The notes under the pieces are model-generated. The model ran no database searches, was not told the origin of the DNA, and saw only the letters and a program-made list of their open reading frames with translations. This document shows positions 48,298 to 57,715 of a stretch of DNA of 64,000 nucleotides, in pieces. The position numbers and the translations under genes were made by a program. The DNA comes from Erythrophleum ivorense (taxonomy: Eukaryota > Streptophyta > Magnoliopsida > Fabales > Fabaceae): assembly GCA_026724425.1 (NCBI GenBank), contig JAIUCV010000352.1, positions 124,001-188,000 of the forward strand, given 5' to 3'. Each line of letters begins with the position of its first letter. Within the stretch, counting starts at the first letter, position 1.

Positions 48298-49546
48298 TGT
48301 AATACCTTAATCTTCTAGCTTTTCCTTTACATTACAAGACTTAGTTAGATACACTTACATGGAAAATAATCAATTCAATAGCATTAAATTGAGTTACGTA
48401 AGGCTTTATTAATTCATTTCATACTTCATGAATCATATAAGCTCATCAATATCATTTTCCATCCATAACATATCCATACATATCATACATAGGCTCTCAA
48501 GGACATTGGTCTAATCTCACCCATTTTTCTTGAGACTTTTGGATTTGCTTCACCCATTTTCAAGAAACTTTTGACTTAGCTTTACTCTTCTTAAGACTTT
48601 TGGCTTTATTTCACCTAATCTTAGAGACTTTTGGCTCATCCTCACTCATGCTAAGAGACTTTTGGAATCACCATACCCATTCAAGCCAAAACACATTCAT
48701 AAACTCATTTCAAGATGCATAATGATATCATAGCAAGTAAACAATAGCTAGAGACATATTTCATAGTTCAAACATTCACACAAGTACTCAAAGACAAACA
48801 AACATCTAAGCCATGCATGTGAGAAAAGTTAAAGAGTTACCTTGAAGCAAAATTACAAGCTTTTCCTTTGCTTAATTCTTCCCCTCTCTTGGCCACACAC
48901 TTGCAACTAGGTGGCACTTGATTATCTTGGCCTAGACACATCAAATGAGATATGGTTCAATCATTGAAACAAGCTTTGGCTTCACACATACTATGGAAGC
49001 TTACTTTGTTCTAAGACTCAATTTTAGATCCATACAAGACCTAATGAAGCAACTATAGGGATTCATAATCTTGGCTCCATTTTCTCCCTCAATCTAAGTC
49101 TCTTGACTTCATCTAGACTCCTTGGAGTCATCACACATTCATTTTAAGGAGTCTAACTATATGTTGCTTCTTTATGTCTTATTATGGAGCCTACACCTTC
49201 ATCTCACAAACCAAGGATTTTAAATTTTCTTCCAAGGCTTCCTTTGATGTTTATCTATCATATTTAGTCCCATCTAACCTTAGAAAAATTAAAAACACTC
49301 CTTAGGTGCTTGGGACATGCTTAGTCGAGACTAGCACAAGAAAGGAGGCCATAGGACTTTTTCAAATTTCCTTTAAGAAGTTAGCACATGTAAGGCTTCC
49401 TAGGTGTCTTGAGAACTTATTCACACTCTTAAACAACTTAAGTTATCACTAGAAAGCTTCATATTGGCCAAAGTGCAATTAAATCCCTAGGTTCTATAAC
49501 TTGTTCTCTAATGCTTCTTAATTAATTCCACTTGTATCCTTCTAAT
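48298..49546 (-). repeat. Family I LTR (outer), first part of split copy
   Basis: It starts TGTAATACCTTA at 48298 and is preceded by CTAGC (48293-48297). It has an internal deletion of roughly 1.5 kb relative to other copies: the ~190-bp modules are missing, and 'catataagctcatc' passes straight to 'cataggctctc' and the minisatellite (48490-48680). It is interrupted at 49546 by the plus-oriented solo LTR and continues at 53328. Confidence 0.85.
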
Positions 49547-50099
49547 TGTAATGTCTGGTTTTCATTAAACGACGAAAACGAGTGCGTTTTCAAAGCAAGT
49601 CTCCCGAAATGAATGAGTTAAGGTCCCAAAAAATTTAAGTGACATTCTAGAGTCCTAAAAATGAGAATTTTAGGCTCAAATGAAAAGAAAAATAGAGCTA
49701 GAATGAAGAAACAAAATTTAATGAAAAACTTACAAAACGTAATAGCATTTTCATAATTTTAAGCAAATTTTAGAATTCACACAAGAAGGCTTCTTAAAAT
49801 AAAAGTTTTGAGTTCTCCGGGGTTCTCAAAGGTCTTAAAAATCATGGGAAGCCCCAAGACAATTAAACCCCTTCTGGTGGATGTTTTCCAATGTCAATAT
49901 ACGCGAACTTTGACAGATTTATTCGGGAATATTTTAGCTTCAATTTGAGTGATTCCAAAGGCATTTTACTATATTGGGAGCCTAAATTTTATAATGGAAA
50001 GATGGTTCTAAAAAAGGAGTTAAAACAAAGTAGAAACAAAAATACCAAAAACGAAGGACAAAACAAAAATTTTTGAAAAAAAAACCATTCTTCTCCACC

Positions 50100-50107
50100 T
50101 ATAAATA
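50100..50107 (+). promoter_or_regulatory. TATA box of family I LTR promoter
   Basis: TATAAATA lies in 'ccacctataaataagagg', ~554 bp into the plus-oriented LTR. This predicts transcription starting ~30 bp downstream, at the beginning of the 71-bp duplicated segment. Confidence 0.6.
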
Positions 50108-50110
50108 AGA

Positions 50111-50252
50111 GGCGCCTCGCTCTCCTATTCATTGAGTCTTATATTTTCTGCCCTAAACTAGAGAAGAAACCCTAGGAGAGTGGCGCCTCGCTCTCCCATT
50201 CATTGAGTCTTATATTTTCTGCCCTAAACCAGAGAAGAAACCCTAGGAGAGT
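50111..50252 (+). repeat. 71-bp tandem duplication at the predicted transcription start
   Basis: Two adjacent 71-bp units (50111-50181 and 50182-50252), each starting GGCGCCTCGCTCTCC and ending CCCTAGGAGAGT, differ at only two or three positions. A partial third start (GGCGC) follows at 50253. The near identity shows the duplication is much younger than the LTR. Confidence 0.9.
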
Positions 50253-53200
50253 GGCGCACCAAGGGACGAAGAAAGAGAAGGAGAAGAAAAATCAAGGCTT
50301 GAAGGTAAGGAATTTTGGTAGTTTTTCATGCTTTCTTCCATCCAAACCTCTTCTCCTCCATTCTCCTTTATTTCCTTTAATTATAATGAAGTTTACAAAT
50401 CTAATTTAAAAGAGAAACTAAGGAAAAAATTCGGATTTGAAGAGAAGAGCTCAAAGAAAACAAGATTCAAGTGAGAAAAAGTAAGAAAATAAAGTAATTT
50501 TTTTTTCCATGGTTGCTATCCCTTGCCCCTCTTCCTCCACTATTTCACCCTACTTAAGAAACCCTAGGAGGACTTGTTTTTTAGGTAGAACCAAGGGTGA
50601 TTCTTAGAAAAAAGGGTGTAGAGATTAAGAATATGAAAAGAGAATTGACAAAAAACCATGGAAATTTAATATGCAAATTTTAGGGTTTCAAGTATTCCTT
50701 CCAAAATATGATTTGATCTCTTAATTTCTATGCTTAAATAAGTGTTTAAATGAGCTCCTAAGATCCCTAGAAGTCTCTCCATGTGCTTCCTCCATCAAGA
50801 AAACAAACTAAAGTCCATGGAACCTAAAACCTAGCATAGGTTCGGCCAAGAGAGGTTCATATACCTAGGGGGAGTTTTAAATTTTTCTAAACTCATTCTT
50901 GAGTCATATATGATAAATGAATATGAAGTAAGCCCTTGGAAAAAATTTAGGAAGCCTAAAAAATGAGTTGGTGCTTTATGTTCCATAATATGACTTAAAG
51001 AAGTAACATATAGTTAGGCTCTTTATTTTAATTGTGTGATGACTCCAAGAGGCTTAAAAGGAGTTAAGAATCATATTTGAAAGGAAAGAATGGAGCTTAA
51101 AATTTATTTAAGGAGTGTTGTTTTATTAGGTGCATTTATGGAACCATAATGAGGTTTATAGATTAAGCTAGTGTCTAAGTAAGTTGTGTGGCTTTAGAAT
51201 TAATTCCATGAACCTAATTGGCTTCCATAAATTATGTTTAGGCTAAGAGAAATCATCCCCACACCTTTGTGTGTGTGTGGCCAAAGGAGGGAGCATTGAT
51301 TCAAGAGAAAAAGTGTGTAGTTGCTTCCAAGGTAGTTCACTCCTCCTTCTCTCATGCATGATTATTTGCTTTACTTGTCTTTAAATGTGTGTATGTGTAT
51401 TTTAAGCCATGAAAAATGTTCTAGCACGAGCCCTTATTCCATAAAACCATGATGATACATTATGTTTTCAAATAATGTTTATAATATTTATTTTGGTTTG
51501 CTTGAGTATGATAAAGCCAAGAACCCTTAGCCATGGTGAGGATAAGCTAAGAACCTTAAGATTGGTTGAGAAAAATTAAAGAATCTCCCAAAAGTAAGGT
51601 TGACTCCCAAAAGTGAGGTTGCCTCCCAAGAACCTCTTAAAAAATGGGTGAGGCAAGTCCAAAATTTACAAGTAAATGGGTGAGGCCAATCCACTTGCTT
51701 GGCAAGTCTTTATATGTTATGTATGACTTGCTCAAGTGTTGAAATTACTTCTTGAATGATTGCATATGTCTATATGTCATGCATGCATTTGTAAGACTTA
51801 TTTTGCTTCCTTTATGTATGATTAAATGGGAGATGAGCTATTGGAATTCTTTGAATCTCATTGTCTCCTCTCCAATATTCTAACATGCTAGATGGACTAA
51901 GAGACCAAGGGAATAAAAGCGAACTACATGAGAAATGAGAGCTTGACATTAAAGTACATAGTTTTTAGTTCTTTAAGGCCATATTGATATCTAATGATAT
52001 AATCTATTGTTGTATATAGTCTATGACCTTTGGAACACATGTAATTATGTTAATATGTGATGTATAAATGAGAGATTGTGTTATGTTATCATTAGAATGT
52101 AAATTGAGTATGTTATGGCAATTTGGCTTCTTGAATAGTTTTATGCAAATGTGTATAAGTGTAAGTGAGATGGCTAAAATGAGATGCACGAGATTTGGGA
52201 CTATTTGGGTAGCTCACATAAGTCATAATCATACTTTTAGACTTGCCCAAGAGGTGCCAAACATTAAGAGAGAGCATTTGGACACTTTGGTATCCTATAT
52301 GGAGCCAGAATTGACCATATTGAAATCCTATATCACTTTTTGTCCAAATGAGCTATTCTTGATCTAATATTTGGCATGAATTTAGAGCTTGTTAAGATCT
52401 TTTTGGAAAGCTAAAGGATAAAATTTTTGGAGGTCTAGAGAATATTTGATGACTTTTCAAAGTTGGCAAAAATTCTGGATTTGGTCTGATGTATTGTTCA
52501 CTTGGTCCGAAAATAATTTTTATCACACAGGGTCCAAATGATGCCCAATTGCCACGAAATTGTATATAGAGAAAATAGATATTCCCAGTGACTTATGCCA
52601 ACAAGAAGCACTTATTTGGAGTCTAGAGAGGGAGATATGAATTTTTAAAAATTTTGCCTAGTATCAAGTGCCCCAACTGACCTTAGATACTATTTGATTG
52701 GGTTTCAAGGTCTAGACGTGCTTGAACTAGTCTAGAGTTATTTTTTTCCTCTATCTAACATCTGTAGCTTTCCAGATTGATATCATTTGCAAAGATTGGA
52801 GTTTTTTGAAATTAATTGGATATTTTTGAAGTTTGCTACAGAAACTTGTGACAATACCAGTGGATAGCCAGACCTCTAGACCTTTTCGAATGTCAAACGT
52901 CTTCTGTGTTGAATATTATGGTCTGGACATATTTTTAGCATAAATTAGACATGTGTAGCTTTCTAGAATCTCCAAGAATGTATAATTTCAATTTTTATAG
53001 AATTAGTTATGATTTTTTAAAGTTTATGATAGAAAGAGGAGAATTCTGGCCGAAAATGCATATATATATATATAAAGCTTCCCTTTGCTTTCCACGAGTT
53101 GTAGGCAACTTCTAAGGATAGAAATGAGTTGTATCTATATAATTAAATATGAGAATATGATACATGAGCTCACATGGTCCACGTGACACTTAATAAAATT

Positions 53201-53322
53201 TTTATACACGACGCAACACTAAATAATATATTATTTTAATGCATTTTTCCTTGAGAACTTATATGATTCTTGGAAATGAGCTATCTAAAGGCATGAAATG
53301 AGTTAGAAATTATGGTGTTACA

Positions 53323-54316
53323 CTAATCCTCACACCCAAGAACCCTTAATCCTACCATAATATAGTTAGAATTTATCTCCTATAAAATGGGCTTAAGGCT
53401 AGCCGAACAAGGCATGGGGAGAACTAACAAGAAAGTGCAAGAAAATGCCATGATGCTCACCTTATTTCAAAGCTTTTCAAGGGAGCTTCCTTATACTACC
53501 AAAAGCTCTCTCAAATCCTCCCTTCTCTCCACTAATTTAGTCACCAAACAAGACTAATCAAAGTGTTAAAACCATAAAAAAAAGAGAGGAGAAGGAGAAG
53601 AGGAAGTTTAATAAAGGAAGAAACATGAAAATCAAAGGATTTCTTACACTTTACAAGCTTCTTCTTCCTCCCTTAGCTCTCCCTCTTGTGCACCACTCTC
53701 AGCCCTTTTTTATTCTATTTTCAACCAGCCAAAAGTTGGTCAAGAGATGAGGAAAAGATGAAACGTGTTTTATGGAGTTTAAAGTCACTTTAATAACTTT
53801 TCTACTTTGCATTTTAGTCCATTTTCTTAGTTCTTTTCATTTATGCTCAATTAAACTCTTTTTCAAAATCTGTCTTTTCCATCATAATATTTAGACTCTC
53901 AAACTTATAAAATAGCTTTAATTTCACTCAAAACGGATTTAAAATCATTCCAAACTATTCGATCAAAGTTTCTATCAACTGATAGCCAAAATTATTCACT
54001 GGAGAGGTTTCAACTATTTTAGGGGTTCCTATAATTTTCAAGGCCTCTGAGAACCCCAGGAAAGTCAAATTTTTTGTTTAAAAAATCCTCCTCTGAGTAT
54101 TTTAAAATGTTCAAAAATTATAAAAATATCTTAACTTTCTTTCACAAACTTTTCTAGCTCATCTGGCTCGAGTTTCTGGGCAACTCAAGCCTCACATTCT
54201 CATTTTCATTATTTAAAATTTTATTCTAATTTTATTTGGCCTCAACTCATTCATTTTAAGGGACTTTCTTTTAAAATTGACTCATTCCATCGTTTTTACG
54301 AAAATCGGATGTTACA
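53323..54316 (-). repeat. Family I LTR (outer), second part of split copy
   Basis: It continues the LTR interrupted at 49546: 'gggcttaaggctagccg', 'aattttag..cctctgagaacccc' near 54040, and the end TGTTACA at 54310-54316. The following CTAAC (54317-54321) matches the CTAGC in front of 48298 in four of five bases, giving a decayed TSD for the outer insertion. Confidence 0.9.
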
Positions 54317-54444
54317 CTAACCAACTACCAAGGGGGTTGAAATGACCTATCAACACTATAAGTGACTAGTCGACCATTGGCCAATAAGTAGTCAAGTGGG
54401 TGACAAGTCAATCACTTTTTTGAGGTAGTTGACTAAGCATTACA
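54317..54444 (+). repeat. Family II LTR, second copy, final part
   Basis: The 128 bases after the outer family I LTR end in GCATTACA at 54444, like GGCATTACA at the end of the other family II copy (31254). This makes it the far side of the copy interrupted at 48297. Confidence 0.5.
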
Positions 54445-55557
54445 AGAATAGTTTTTTTCTTATTCAATAAAATTTCAAGCTCTCAAGAGTTATTTAAAGG
54501 AGTTTTAAAGATCCTTAGCAACAATAAAAAGGTAAAGGATAGCTTATTTATCCCTAGGAGCTCATGGGAGGTTTATTAATAAGCTTTAGTCTGAATTAAA
54601 TTATAGAATATAAAGGTTTTAATTGGTTAAATTTTTAGTGTTCTTATCAACCAAGCTTTGAAGTTAGTCTAGTTTGATGAAATGGTCTAGCCTCCCTGAG
54701 AATGATTTTAAAGTGACTTTGCTAGAGTGTGAAAGGAGAACATTACGTAATGCAAGATGGTTAGCAACACATAAAACTTAAGGATTCATAATTTGATATT
54801 TTGTGGTTTATCCTTGGTTATTGCTTCACAATAATTATGTTATCTAAGATATTGGACTTTCGTTAAGTTTATAGTTCTCTTTGACCTTTATTAGTTGAGT
54901 TTGAAGTAATTAGAGCTTGGGTTGCATGATTGTGATTTCATATCTAACATTGTGTTATATGATTGTGATTTTATATCTAACCTTCATTAGTTGAACTTAA
55001 AGTAATTAAAGCTTGAAAGCTAGAATTTGGTTTATTTTTATAATTTATATTATATGTTATTTATTAATTAATTATATTTTATTTAATTATTATAATATTT
55101 TTATTTTAATGATTATTATATGTTAATTTTGAATTTTATTTTATAATTATAAATTTTATTTCATATATATATATAGTATACTATATGTAATGTAATTTAA
55201 ATAATATTTTGGCATAAAAAAGAGATAAAATGGTACCTTATAATTTAAAATTTTAAAACTAAATCCCATTAGGTTATTAAATTATAGATTTTAAAGTTTA
55301 AATGTTGAATTTTAAAATTTAAGTCTAATAATAAAAATTAAAAATAATAATGTGCTTGGTATTGAATATAAAATAATAAAATTCAAAATTTAAAATTATT
55401 CTACTAAAGAAGTTGCTTGTAAGTTTTAAAGTTATTTCAATAAAGTCCTTATTACAAAAATCTCTTTATCTTTCTTTTATTTATAGCAGAATTATATCTT
55501 TTTATATTTATCTACTTCTTAATTATATTTACTTTCTTCTTAATTAGATTTCAAGAA
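54445..55557. other. AT-rich DNA with a local duplication, no gene
   Basis: No coding region. A partial tandem duplication is present: 'ttattagttgagtttgaagtaattagagcttg' type text at 54888-54919 recurs at 54984-55015, and 'gattgtgattt.atatctaac' at 54927-54947 recurs at 54960-54980. From 55020 the text is almost pure A/T. It may be the intergenic region or leader of the viral remnant that follows. Confidence 0.5.
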
Positions 55558-55570
55558 TGGTATCAAAGCC
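55558..55570 (+). promoter_or_regulatory. Primer-binding site, initiator tRNA-Met type
   Basis: TGGTATCAAAGCC matches the TGGTATCAGAGCC primer site used by caulimovirids and many LTR elements, except for one G-to-A. It lies ~225 bases upstream of the first readable frame of the viral remnant. An LTR-element origin cannot be excluded. Confidence 0.6.
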
Positions 55571-55782
55571 TTAAGGTTTTCTTAAATTGGTAAAGTTATA
55601 CTATATCCATTTTATTTTGTTACAATCTGTTTATCTTCTTACTTTGATGGAAAAATTGGTAAGCCTATGAGGGTGGTCCTGGTAGTGAAGAGTAAGTCCG
55701 TTGGTTTAGCCCAGTGGTATTCTTGTTAAACCTAGAGTAAGAAGATACCCAAGTTAGAATAAGATTAAAGAGGTATAACATA

Positions 55783-57640
55783 ATGAGCTGGTTTAAGAAA
55801 ATATTAGTTTCAGATAATGAAAGAAGTAGAAGTCTAAGCCAAAAAAGCTATAATTTTACATCAAATAAAGGATAATGTAGTCATACTAAAGGTGATGAGA
55901 TTAAAGAAATAACTAAGGATCAAGTATTAAATGAAAGAGAAATAACTAGTCATAACCCACAGGAACAACTAACAAACTGGTCAATGCCAACCTTTAAGAT
56001 AGAAGAAGTTTATAAGAAAACTATATTTGATTTCTCATACATAACTCAAACCATAGAAAGGGAGGTAGGAATAAAGAAAAGTAGGCAAGTCATATTTATG
56101 ATACCAAAAGAAATTGTAAAGAAGTATAAAGAAAAATATACATGGATGCATATAAGACTAATTCAAGTAGCAATAAAGCCATGTTTTAGGTTAGGACTAA
56201 ACAAACCTGTCCTAATATGTCTAAAAGATAAAAGACAGCAAAAAAACTTTAAAGAATCTATAGTAGGAGTTATATAGACAAATCTTCATAGAGGGCCAAT
56301 CTACTTTGACTATTTTCTTAGTTACCTAATAAACATAAAAGATCCTAATGCTAAAAATAGGTTAATAATGGAAATATGATTTGATGATAGTTGGAAAAAA
56401 GGAACCACCTCAATATTAATATAGTATCGAATAACTTTTAAGATGACATAGACACATTAAAACTTTAAAGCTATAAAAGAATCGCCAAAAGGAGAAATTA
56501 TGTTTATAGGAGACCCATCAGTACTAGTACCAAAACTATTAAAACACAAAGAAATAAAATTTCCTACTAATTAGAAATTTCCAAAATTAGCAACCGCAAC
56601 ACCATTAAAGGAATTAAAATAGACGACACAGAGAAAGCATCAGAAGGAGATATATCTTATAGAATGCTCAAGAGGTCATTATCTTCTACTGGATCTATAG
56701 GATCTAGGCATTCAACTTACTATACAAAAGCTAGAAATTCTAAAGAGGTAAACTTTGAATCTTATATCCCACAACCTATATATGAATATGATAGTGAAAA
56801 TTTAGAAACACAATCTAAAATAGATAGAGAATTTCAAATCTCAAACTATTAGTCTTTAAACCAGTCATTAAGAGTAATAAGAAAAGAAAATTTTGAAATA
56901 AATAAAGATTTGTTAAGAAAAGAATTTATGTTGAAAATATTTGATACCGAGAGAAAATGGTTCTTCTCTAGTTTTACAAAAGAAAAGCAAGAAAAAATTA
57001 AAGAAGAATGGTATAACGAAATGACAAAGCTCAAAGAAGACATATATTTTTTTAAGTGGTTAAAAATGTATACATATAACAATCAAATATTTAATCCTTC
57101 TGCAGAAAATCATCCTTCAATAAAAACTACCACAATTAGAACTTGAAATTGGAATTGTGGAAATAATACTATAATTACAGTAATGCATCCACCCTTAGAT
57201 GAAATAAGTATAAAGGTAGGAGCAAAAGAAGTGATAGCATCACTGCTAAAGATAATAGACTCCCAAGAAAATAAAGGCATACAGAAAATACAATAACAGA
57301 ATAATTTCTCTAATCAAATTTTATACATTATAAGTCAATAGCTAGATAGAATAAAAAATAAATTGGAAGAGAGAGACATTCAAAAGGCTTCCCTAGAAGA
57401 AAAACAATTAGATCCATAAAAATCCATATTTAGGTATGAAGCCATGCCTTTAAAAGAAGCAAAAAGAATTACATTAAGGAAGACAGATATGAAAAAAGAC
57501 AAAGGAACAAAAAAACATTTTAAAGGAATGAAAAATTAGAAAAACTAGATATAGGAAATAAAACAAAAAATATAGTCAAAATTAATACCATAAAAATATT
57601 ATAACAATAATTTAAAGATAATGAAGATATAACTCTAAAT
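55783..57640 (+). pseudogene. Endogenous caulimovirid-like remnant: movement-protein and following region
   Basis: From an ATG at 55783 one frame, with an early stop near 55870, leads into an open stretch at 55984-56277. Residues 54-66 of that stretch have the W-x-H-I-x-L-I-Q-V-A-x-K-P pattern, and Asp82 lies in an LxD context. Together these are hallmarks of the caulimovirid-type 30K movement protein, which in living viruses enlarges plasmodesmata for cell-to-cell spread. The similarity continues past the stop at 56275. Open stretches at 56664-56852 and 56910-57146 show a Lys/Glu-rich region with a W-F-F-S-x-F motif, as in the region after the movement domain of related polyproteins. Then follow poorly readable lysine-rich sequence and many stops. 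No protease, RT or RNase H is present. It is cut at 57716 by the gypsy LTR. It is an old, inactive insertion. Confidence 0.65.
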
Positions 57641-57651
57641 AAAATAAAAAG

Positions 57652-57694
57652 GAATAATAATAATAATTATTATTATTATTATTATTATTATTAT
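57652..57694. repeat. Palindromic (AAT)n(ATT)n microsatellite
   Basis: About five AAT units are followed directly by about nine ATT units. The two halves are complementary, so the tract could form a hairpin. It lies 22 bases from the gypsy LTR insertion point. Confidence 0.9.
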
Positions 57695-57715
57695 GAAAAA
57701 AATTAGTACATAAAA

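Larger units (their letters stand above)
49547..53322 (+). repeat. Family I solo LTR (inner), 3.8 kb, TSD CTAAT
   Basis: It starts TGTAATGTCTGG and ends TGTTACA at 53322. CTAAT at 49542-49546 is exactly repeated at 53323-53327. It is inserted, in the opposite orientation, inside another family I LTR. It has a TATA box at 50100, a 71-bp tandem duplication just downstream, the minisatellite at ~51505-51690 and ~190-bp modules from ~52190. No internal domain remains. Confidence 0.95.

Noticed and set aside
52068..52367. 99-codon open frame, with shorter related frames at 5338-5535 and 5407-5613
   Set aside because: It falls in the ~190-bp module zone of a solo LTR. Related frames occur on either strand in other copies, with no conserved reading frame.
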